Of a DNA stretch of 11,827 nt, positions 6,795-11,827 are shown one piece after another. The notes under the pieces are model-generated. The model made no database searches and was not told the DNA's origin. It saw only the letters and a list, made by a program, of their open reading frames with translations. The stretch's first letter is position 1. Every line of letters begins with the position of its first letter. The stretch comes from Clostridia bacterium (GTDB lineage Bacteria; Bacillota_A; Clostridia; UMGS1883; HGM11501): positions 1 to 11,827 of the forward strand of contig JAFXHP010000011.1 of assembly GCA_017536285.1 (NCBI GenBank), read 5' to 3'. The position numbers were made by a program, and so were the translations under genes.

Positions 6795-6935
6795 AACACT
6801 ATTCGCATTTTGATAAGATTTAGTTGACACAGCTAAAATGCTCTTCGCATTTTTACGCTGCATCAACCTTGCTTCGCAAATGGTTTGTTCCATTTGCTAC
6901 GCTCGCGTCCACAAATTTATTATTTTATAAATTTG
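6788..6935. repeat. Palindrome cluster, unit A
   Basis: This non-coding unit holds four hairpin-forming palindromes. P1 (6793-6811) is a degenerate A4-core palindrome. P2 (6835-6853) is AAAATGC-TCTTC-GCATTTT, extended by flanking CAGC/GCTG. P3 (6876-6897) is GCAAATGG-TTTGTT-CCATTTGC. P4 (6912-6935) is CAAATTTAT-TATTTT-ATAAATTTG. The order and spacing of P1, P2 and P4 match P5, P6 and P7 of unit B, which makes the two units diverged tandem copies. No protein or known RNA is recognised here. Confidence 0.7.
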
Positions 6936-6945
6936 CTAAGCGGTA

Positions 6946-7064
6946 TGTGCAAAATGCTGTTCGCATTTTGATGGTTTTACTTGCATAAGCTAAAACGCTG
7001 TTCGCGTTTTTTCACGCTTACACAAGTATCGTTCACAAATTTATTATTTGATAAATTTGTGAAC
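6946..7064. repeat. Palindrome cluster, unit B
   Basis: This is the second copy of the palindromic unit. P5 (6951-6969) is AAAATGC-TGTTC-GCATTTT. P6 (6992-7010) is AAAACGC-TGTTC-GCGTTTT, where both stem halves changed together (TGC to CGC, GCA to GCG). P7 (7031-7064) is a perfect 14-bp stem. Offsets from unit A are 158 bp (P1 to P5) and 157 bp (P2 to P6), but 121 bp for P4 to P7, because unit B lacks the P3 module. P7 runs into the end of the esterase gene. Confidence 0.7.
7031..7064. terminator. 14-bp perfect hairpin at the esterase 3' end, possible terminator
   Basis: The arms are GTTCACAAATTTAT (7031-7044) and its exact complement (7051-7064), with a 6-nt loop. It encodes the last six residues of the esterase and its stop codon. 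On the minus strand the following bases have no T-run, so termination is uncertain; an mRNA 3'-end stabilising role is equally possible. Confidence 0.4.
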
Positions 7065-8042
7065 TAAAGGCCAGGACATATCCGCATAGAAGCGATGTCC
7101 TTCGGGGCCCTTTACGTGAGCTAATTTTTCTTCTGCTCCCATTTCACGGTAAGCGGACTTTCCGTGTTCGAACACTTCTTCAGCACCCTTTATGGGGAAA
7201 ATATTATCCTGAATTCCGTTTACCTGAATATAATACTTGGGATAGGACATTGCAAGAAGGTCACCCATATCGAAGTATTCTGCGATATGAGGAACGAAGT
7301 TACAATGGCAGTGAGGCATTGCACCGATGGAGTCCTTATATGTACACATAGCACTGGAGGGCATTGCAAGAACAATTCTGTCTTCAAGTGCTGCTGTATA
7401 TGCTGTCGCTGTACCACCACCGGAGTTACCCATAAGGCAGATGTTCTTAACATCAACCTTGTCCGCAAAGTCGGATTCAAGAAGGTCAATCAATCTCTGT
7501 ATGTCCCATACTCTCTCACCTGCTGTTGTTCTTCCGAAAAGCATACAGGTTACTGCAGAATACATACAGTCTGTTCCACCGGGCTTACCGCCGCATTCAC
7601 CGAAGTTTCTCTGCTCCATAGCGATTGCCGCATAGCCTTCCTTTACGGCTCTTACGCAGAAATCTCTGTCGCCGCCTTTGATGGTTGCTTCGTCATTGGG
7701 ATATATGGGGTTGCCGAGGGATATATGCATACCTGTTGAATGTCCCTGAAGGCAGATGATAACGGGAGGATTTTCTATTCCATCGGGAAGAAGAAGATGG
7801 CAGGGCACTCTGTAGCCCTCTTCACTCTGGTATGTGAAGCGGATTTCTGTTGCACCCTCAATTTTCTTTTCAAATTCAATTTCAAGCTCGGGAGCACACT
7901 TAGAGAAGGTGTGAAGACCAATAAGCTCAGAAAGCTTCGCTCTTGCTTCCTTCTGCCAGGAAAGGAAATTTTCGCCTTTGTAAGCCATGGAAGGCTTAAC
8001 CCCTTGCATTTTTTCAATGTTGAACTGATAAGCTGATTTCAT
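7044..8042 (-). CDS. Alpha/beta hydrolase, acetyl-xylan-esterase-like
   Basis: The 332-residue protein looks like a cytosolic carbohydrate-ester hydrolase; no signal peptide is visible. The central alpha/beta-hydrolase region begins near residue 67 with a beta strand and VPCHLLLPDG. LQGHSTG (98-104) would supply the oxyanion-hole region. GRTTAGERVWDIQRLIDLL (170-188) is typical of the acetyl xylan esterase/Abhydrolase_7-like group. The nucleophile elbow is GNSGGG with Ser207. The acid is probably Asp279 in VNGIQDNIFP, and the base His316 in GPEGHRFY. It starts with ATG at 8042 after AGGGGG (8 nt spacing). It lies just upstream of uxaBAC on the same strand and is divergent from an AraC regulator, which suggests it removes acetyl or methyl groups from imported pectin fragments. 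Substrate is inferred from context only. Confidence 0.75.
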   Translation of the reverse strand: MKSAYQFNIEKMQGVKPSMAYKGENFLSWQKEARAKLSELIGLHTFSKCAPELEIEFEKKIEGATEIRFTYQSEEGYRVPCHLLLPDGIENPPVIICLQGHSTGMHISLGNPIYPNDEATIKGGDRDFCVRAVKEGYAAIAMEQRNFGECGGKPGGTDCMYSAVTCMLFGRTTAGERVWDIQRLIDLLESDFADKVDVKNICLMGNSGGGTATAYTAALEDRIVLAMPSSAMCTYKDSIGAMPHCHCNFVPHIAEYFDMGDLLAMSYPKYYIQVNGIQDNIFPIKGAEEVFEHGKSAYREMGAEEKLAHVKGPEGHRFYADMSWPLVHKFIK

Positions 8043-8066
8043 ATAAATAACCCCCTAATATTTTTT

Positions 8067-8094
8067 ATTATATTTTATCACTATTTTACAACAA
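8067..8094 (-). promoter_or_regulatory. Promoter of the esterase gene
   Basis: On the minus strand TTGTTG (8089-8094) and TATAAT (8067-8072) are separated by 16 bp. The -10 box is perfect, the -35 box moderate. It is placed well to be controlled together with the divergent AraC gene. Confidence 0.55.
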
Positions 8095-8141
8095 TTTCAA
8101 TAAGATTTCCTTTAAAATATTGCCTTTTTTTACGATTTTTC

Positions 8142-8169
8142 TTGATTTTTTTGTCATTTGTGTTATACT
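8142..8169 (+). promoter_or_regulatory. Promoter of the AraC-family regulator gene
   Basis: TTGATT (8142-8147) and TATACT (8164-8169) are separated by 16 bp. A direct repeat GATTTTT (8134-8140 and 8144-8150), 10 bp apart, overlaps the -35 box and might be an operator, although the region is T-rich. Confidence 0.6.
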
Positions 8170-8212
8170 GAAGAAAAACAGGAAAACTATTATCAAAAAG
8201 GAGGCGAAGAAT

Positions 8213-9136
8213 ATGGCAATAAAGAAAGGGTTAATAGATAAAAACATCACAACAGAGGATTCCCGTCCCTTTGTCACCCCCAAGCTTTATCGGTATGACA
8301 ACTTTTACTACGACCGTTCAAGGCGCGAAAGTGTTGCCGCTACGACCAATGGTCATTATCACAATATGTATGAAATTTATTTTCTTGCAGAAGGACGCTG
8401 CCGGTACTTTATTGAAAACAAGCTGTTTGAAGTTGAAGCAGGTGACCTTGTATTGATTCCAAAGGGCGTTATCCACAAAACAATTTATTTTAACGAAGCG
8501 ACGGACCGCTATCTTATTAACTTTTCAAAGCCCTATATCACGCCATCCCTTGCAATAGATATTTACAATCTTTTCGCACTTAACATTTACCGTCCTCCGA
8601 AAGATACAATTCCCGAAATCACTGAAATTTTCGAGAAAATCTCAAAGGAGCATCAGAATTTTGACTCCTACTCAAATCTTCTGATTTCAGGCTATATGAC
8701 AGAGCTTTTCTCCCTTATGCTAAGGAATCCTTCTATGGATAAGCCCTACAGCCGCACAAATATCCCCATAGAAAATGTAACCCAGTATATCTCCGCCAAT
8801 TACAGGATGAATTTAACCTTGGAGCAGATGGCGGAAATGTCAAGCCTTTCCACAAGCTATTTTTCAAGGCTTTTCAAGAGTATAACGGGATTCGGCTTTA
8901 AGGAATATTTAACCATCATCCGCCTTAAGGAGGCACAGTCACGCCTTATCCACACCGATAAGTCAATATGTAAAATCGCCTACGAATGCGGCTTTAACGA
9001 CAGCAACTACTTTTCTTCTGTTTTCAAAGAAATTAACGGTGTATCTCCTCTTAAATACCGGAAGCAGAACAGAATAAAGGCAGAAAAACAAAAGAAATCC
9101 GCAAAAATCAAGATGGAGGAAGATATGCAATCATGA
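8213..9136 (+). CDS. AraC-family transcriptional regulator
   Basis: The 307-residue protein has an N-terminal cupin-type ligand-binding domain (about 40-110, with NGHYHNMYEIYFLAEG, FEVEAGDLVLIPKGVIHKT) and a C-terminal double helix-turn-helix DNA-binding domain (about 187-284). The first helix-turn-helix is LTLEQMAEMSSLSTSYFSRLFK. The second ends in IAYECGFNDSNYFSSVFKEINGVSPLKYRK, the AraC signature. The start is the ATG at 8213 because AAGGAGG (8198-8204) lies 8 nt upstream; a longer open frame back to 8120 would include the promoter and is rejected. A Lys-rich tail follows the HTH. Divergent placement from the esterase gene suggests it senses a uronate or oligouronide and activates the esterase and perhaps uxaBAC. 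The ligand is inferred, not visible. Confidence 0.93.
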   Translation: MAIKKGLIDKNITTEDSRPFVTPKLYRYDNFYYDRSRRESVAATTNGHYHNMYEIYFLAEGRCRYFIENKLFEVEAGDLVLIPKGVIHKTIYFNEATDRYLINFSKPYITPSLAIDIYNLFALNIYRPPKDTIPEITEIFEKISKEHQNFDSYSNLLISGYMTELFSLMLRNPSMDKPYSRTNIPIENVTQYISANYRMNLTLEQMAEMSSLSTSYFSRLFKSITGFGFKEYLTIIRLKEAQSRLIHTDKSICKIAYECGFNDSNYFSSVFKEINGVSPLKYRKQNRIKAEKQKKSAKIKMEEDMQS

Positions 9137-9603
9137 TTTTGGAATTTATAAAAAAACACAAATTAAATATTTCACTTATTTCAGGTTTTATCGTGCTCTA
9201 TGCTTTATCGGTTTATTTTCTGTTTGATACCTATTTGGGAAAACCGGTTCTGGACATTGACATTTTCAGCGATGCATCAATCCCCCAGATTATAACCTCC
9301 CTACTCTACACAGTATATTTTTTCCTGCTTTTCCATTTCGGGAAGAATCTTGCAAAAGAAATTTACCTAAAGCTTTGCCTTTATCAGGCAGCAATTATGT
9401 TCCTCATTCCTTTGATTTGCATTTTCTTTTTAGTTTTCGGATTTGAAACCGAACTCGGAGCATTGATTTTCTCATATATAATGCTTGTTACAATGGTTCC
9501 GTTCACAGGGTTTGGAATTCATTTATTCGTTACGTTTTTAATTCCTTTACTTGGATTAATTCTTTTCTTTATTTCAAGAAAAGAATTAAAAAAACTTGCA
9601 TGA
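9133..9603 (+). CDS. Small multi-pass membrane protein of unknown function
   Basis: I do not recognise a family. The 156 residues contain four or five predicted membrane segments at about 12-32, 51-70, 82-103, 108-128 and 130-148. A charged KKHK lies before the first and an RKELKK tail after the last, consistent with cytoplasmic termini by the positive-inside rule if the number of segments is even. A polar loop (about 33-50) contains DIDIFSDAS. The ATG overlaps the AraC stop by 4 nt (ATGA), and GGAGGA inside the AraC end lies about 12 nt upstream, so it is translated with and probably coupled to the regulator. A strong terminator follows immediately. A role in sensing or uptake related to the AraC regulon is possible but unsupported by motifs. 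Confidence 0.8.
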   Translation: MILEFIKKHKLNISLISGFIVLYALSVYFLFDTYLGKPVLDIDIFSDASIPQIITSLLYTVYFFLLFHFGKNLAKEIYLKLCLYQAAIMFLIPLICIFFLVFGFETELGALIFSYIMLVTMVPFTGFGIHLFVTFLIPLLGLILFFISRKELKKLA

Positions 9604-9637
9604 AAAAAGGCTTATCGCTGTTGCGATAAGCCTTTTT
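9604..9637. terminator. Bidirectional terminator after the membrane protein gene and the amidase gene
   Basis: A perfect 15-bp stem (AAAAAGGCTTATCGC and its complement) with a TGTT loop at 9619-9622 starts directly after the membrane-protein stop and overlaps the amidase stop. A/T flanks on both sides fit termination of both convergent genes. Confidence 0.92.
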
Positions 9638-10133
9638 ATATGCTTTTTCCCACATTTTCTATGTGAATGAATCTTGCCCTTTTAAAGCTATAGCTGTCAA
9701 GCGGACGGTTTAACGAATCCACAGTATGTGCCGCAATTAAAATGTGAAAAGGTGTTATGGGATATTTTACATCTGTTACCAAGAGGCTGTGGGAAAACGT
9801 TCCGTCACCGTCAAAGTCCAGTTGAATAACGTCACCACGTCTCAAGTCCTCAATATTGCATTCGATTCCCCTTGGCCCCTGTCCTTTGTTCTTCACAAGA
9901 AAATCATATAGAAACTCAACTCCGGTCCAGGACGGAGAGCGGTCATTAATACTGTAATAATACCAGACAGGATAATTCATTTCACCGCTTCCGGCATATA
10001 AACATTGCGATATAAAATTTGTACAATCGCCGCCAAGGGAATTGAAATTGTAATAGTCGGGATTTCTTAGATATGCCCACTTTGATGCATATTCCGTCGC
10101 CTTTATTCTGTCGTAAGGAACTGTTATTACCAT
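9636..10133 (-). CDS. Stand-alone Amidase_6-type putative amidase/peptidase
   Basis: The 165-residue protein matches the Amidase_6 pattern: YDRIKATEYASKWAYLRNPDYYNF, then GGDCTNFISQCLYAG with the presumed catalytic Cys37. RRGDVIQLDFDGDGTFSHSLLVTDV carries His115, and AAHTVDSLNRPL carries His136. Such Cys/His domains resemble NlpC/P60 folds and are thought to cleave cell-wall or peptide amide bonds. Here the domain forms the whole protein, with no signal peptide, wall-binding or membrane segment, so its location is unclear. I prefer the ATG at 10133 because AAAGGA lies 8 nt upstream. A GTG two codons earlier (10139) is possible but would overlap the ribosome binding site. The nearest upstream gene ends in a terminator, and no strong promoter is visible in the 40 bp between. 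Confidence 0.85.
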   Translation of the reverse strand: MVITVPYDRIKATEYASKWAYLRNPDYYNFNSLGGDCTNFISQCLYAGSGEMNYPVWYYYSINDRSPSWTGVEFLYDFLVKNKGQGPRGIECNIEDLRRGDVIQLDFDGDGTFSHSLLVTDVKYPITPFHILIAAHTVDSLNRPLDSYSFKRARFIHIENVGKSI

Positions 10134-10173
10134 TTTCACCTTCCTTTCCCTATTGACAGAATATGCAAAGACT

Positions 10174-10211
10174 AAAAAACTGTGCGAAAAGAAACTCTTC
10201 GCACAGTTTTT
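10174..10211 (-). terminator. Terminator of the discoidin/stalk protein gene
   Basis: A perfect 14-bp stem (AAAAACTGTGCGAA at 10175-10188 and its complement at 10198-10211) encloses a 9-nt loop and is followed on the minus strand by T's. It begins 4 bases after the stop codon of the upstream gene. Confidence 0.9.
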
Positions 10212-10214
10212 ATT

Positions 10215-11827
10215 TTACTCTTCTTCGGGAGTCTGAATCGTAATGGTTCTTGTTTCACCGTCCCAGATTACATCATACCCAAGATTTTCAGAGATGAATC
10301 TTAACGAAATAAAGGTTCTTGAATCCTTTATTATGGGAGCTGTTCTGAATGAATAACGAATAGTTCCCTTGGCGTTTGTCACATAAACCTGTTTTCTTCT
10401 TATCTGCATATCTATTGTGATTAAGCCTTTTTTAACCTTTATAGATTGATTGTCGCCGTTCCATTCAATGGTCGCACCCATTTCTTCAAGCAAACCTCTT
10501 AAAGGTATCATCGTGTTACCATTTTTAATGAATGGAGACACGTCAAGAGTCGTTTCCTTTGTTACGCCATTTATCTCAGACTTTATCAAAGGATTATCTA
10601 TCTGGAGTACATATTTTTCAAAAATCTTTTCTTCCTGAACAATTTCCTTTGTCTGATAGAAGCCTATTTCAGCCGCTGCACAATGTCCCTCATATTCGTC
10701 TATTTCAAATTCCACATATCGCATTTTAACAGGCTCTGCAAACCTTATATCCTTACTTGTATAGTCAATTACATCAAAGGTCGCACCACTGAGTACAGAT
10801 ATATACTCGTTGTCATCGGTACTTGCATACATATTGTACTTCTTCCAGTGTCCCTTTATATCGTCACGTCTGGGATAATAGGTAAAGCCTGCTATTTCGT
10901 ATTCCCTGCCAAGGTCAATCCTTAAAAGAATCATTCCTTTATCATCGGGATTCTTATGCCAGTAGCTGCCCGGATTTCCGTCAACTGCCAGTGATGCGGC
11001 ATGACCTGTCCATACGGATTCGGACTCTGCCTTTATTCCGTCTGTATCAACATATACCACCTTGTTTTCGTCCTTATATGCTTCATACTCGGAAAGAGCA
11101 ACGGAAGGAACACTTTCCCTTTTTACCATAAGGTCAAATTCGCCTATTACAGCATAGCCGTTAAGACCGGACTTAACTCTGAACATAACCTTTTTAACAT
11201 CAAGGTTGCATATAAAGTGAACGTCCTTTGAGGCTCTGTCATTTGTGAATGTGCCGGATTCAATCATTACCCAGTTATCGGAGCCGTCAGCACTTCCGTA
11301 AAATTCATATTCAAGTACGATACCTGATGTTGAACCATCCGTCTGTCTGGGCGTGTAGCAAAAGCCTGCTATGCTTGTTACGGAAGGAAGGGTATAAATC
11401 ATATCATAGGGCATGGGTGCCTTCTGATTTACCCCGTCAACCGTTTTAAAATATGAGTGCCAGTAGCTCATAGGGTTACCGTCGATGGACTTTTCCGGTG
11501 TATCTCCCGTGGGGAAGCTGTGCTCTGCATAGGCTGTCCATCCGTTTTTATCCACGTATCTGGAATCAACGGGAACTTCTCCTTCAACCTTTTTCTCGCC
11601 GGTCGACGGTGCCACTGTACCTGCAGCAGGTTTTTCTTCCTTGGGCTTTTCCTCTGCCTTAGGAGCTTCCGATACAAAGGTTTCAGCTGTTACATCAGAA
11701 AGTGCCACCTTGGGAAGTGCAGCATCCTCCTTGACAAGGTCAAATTCTGCAACAACGCCGCATCCGCCAACGGCATCAAGTATCTTATACTTAATCTTAT
11801 TAACAGGAATGTTGTTTTTGAACTTTA
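10215..11827 (-). CDS. Surface-type protein with discoidin (F5/8 type C) repeats and a C-terminal stalk domain (5' end outside window)
   Basis: The frame is open to the right edge, so at least 536 residues belong to a larger protein; a GTG/Met-like position at 11708 is internal. In visible numbering, 1-40 are the end of a first discoidin-like domain (GCGVVAEFDLVKED). Residues 50-88 form a Lys/Glu/Pro/Ala-rich linker. Residues 91-235 are a second F5/8-type domain with IDGNPMSYWHS. Residues 260-392 are a third with VDGNPGSYWHK. Residues 405-533 are a copper-amine-oxidase-N-like stalk domain (MIPLRGLLEEMGATIEWNGDNQSIKV, then TFISLRFISENLGYDVIWD). Such domains bind glycans or wall polymers in secreted clostridial proteins. 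The N-terminal region, which would show a signal peptide or catalytic module, is missing from the window. Confidence 0.88.
   Translation of the reverse strand, partial: KFKNNIPVNKIKYKILDAVGGCGVVAEFDLVKEDAALPKVALSDVTAETFVSEAPKAEEKPKEEKPAAGTVAPSTGEKKVEGEVPVDSRYVDKNGWTAYAEHSFPTGDTPEKSIDGNPMSYWHSYFKTVDGVNQKAPMPYDMIYTLPSVTSIAGFCYTPRQTDGSTSGIVLEYEFYGSADGSDNWVMIESGTFTNDRASKDVHFICNLDVKKVMFRVKSGLNGYAVIGEFDLMVKRESVPSVALSEYEAYKDENKVVYVDTDGIKAESESVWTGHAASLAVDGNPGSYWHKNPDDKGMILLRIDLGREYEIAGFTYYPRRDDIKGHWKKYNMYASTDDNEYISVLSGATFDVIDYTSKDIRFAEPVKMRYVEFEIDEYEGHCAAAEIGFYQTKEIVQEEKIFEKYVLQIDNPLIKSEINGVTKETTLDVSPFIKNGNTMIPLRGLLEEMGATIEWNGDNQSIKVKKGLITIDMQIRRKQVYVTNAKGTIRYSFRTAPIIKDSRTFISLRFISENLGYDVIWDGETRTITIQTPEEE

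Noticed and set aside
6708..6893. N-terminal extension of UxaB beginning at 6893
   Set aside because: The strong ribosome binding site and the start of homology are at 6707, and the extra residues come from palindromic repeat DNA.
6788..7064. CRISPR array
   Set aside because: The repeats are short self-complementary hairpins with irregular spacing and related spacers, and no cas genes are present.
7164..7739. A 191-codon open frame on the plus strand opposite the esterase
   Set aside because: Shadow of the esterase coding sequence, with implausible composition (many Cys and Thr) and no homology recognised.
8120..8212. N-terminal extension of the AraC regulator from 8120
   Set aside because: It would overlap the promoter boxes (8142-8169), and an AAGGAGG site sits 8 nt before the ATG at 8213.
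10137..10139. GTG start for the amidase gene
   Set aside because: It leaves almost no distance to the AAGGAAGG site, whereas the ATG at 10133 is well spaced.
10153..10158. TTGACA on the plus strand as a promoter
   Set aside because: There is no -10 box at a suitable distance and no plus-strand gene downstream.

Overview
The window reads as a chromosomal segment of a low-to-moderate-GC, Gram-positive, anaerobic Clostridia-type bacterium (Bacillota). The grounds are strong AGGAGG-type ribosome binding sites, short intergenic gaps with bidirectional A/T-flanked terminator hairpins, a TPP-riboswitch-controlled thiT (ECF-type thiamine uptake), an Amidase_6 protein, and a surface-type protein joining discoidin domains to a copper-amine-oxidase-N-like 'stalk' domain. 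The genus cannot be fixed from sequence alone. No mobile element, CRISPR array, tRNA or rRNA was seen.

Region 1 (1-2680) is a vitamin-cofactor block. On the minus strand lies the 5' part of thiT (cut by the window edge), preceded by a roughly 450-nt leader with a TPP aptamer, an intrinsic terminator and a plausible antiterminator. Upstream of it, also on the minus strand, is a MocR/GntR-aminotransferase regulator that lacks the usual C-terminal part. It diverges from a pyridoxal/pyridoxamine kinase gene. The two divergent promoters overlap at their -10 boxes.

Region 2 (2678-8042, minus strand) is a hexuronate (galacturonate) catabolic block. In transcription order it holds an acetyl-xylan-esterase-like alpha/beta hydrolase, then uxaB (tagaturonate reductase), uxaA (altronate dehydratase) and uxaC (uronate isomerase). 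The uxaBAC genes are tightly packed and would take D-galacturonate to 2-keto-3-deoxygluconate. KDG kinase and aldolase are not in the window. Between the esterase and uxaB lies a 336-bp stretch with seven palindromes arranged as a diverged tandem duplication; this is the least explained DNA in the window.

Region 3 (8067-9637, plus strand) holds an AraC-family regulator, divergent from the esterase/uxa block and its likely local regulator, overlapping by 4 nt a small multi-pass membrane protein of unknown function. A strong bidirectional terminator closes this unit.

Region 4 (9636-11827, minus strand) holds a large discoidin/stalk-domain protein (5' end outside the window), a terminator, and a compact stand-alone Amidase_6-type protein. 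These look like surface or cell-wall related functions.

No clearly new multi-gene system is visible. The best leads are the palindrome cluster, the C-terminally shortened MocR protein with the thiT promoter written over its 3' end, and the esterase-AraC-membrane protein arrangement around uxaBAC.
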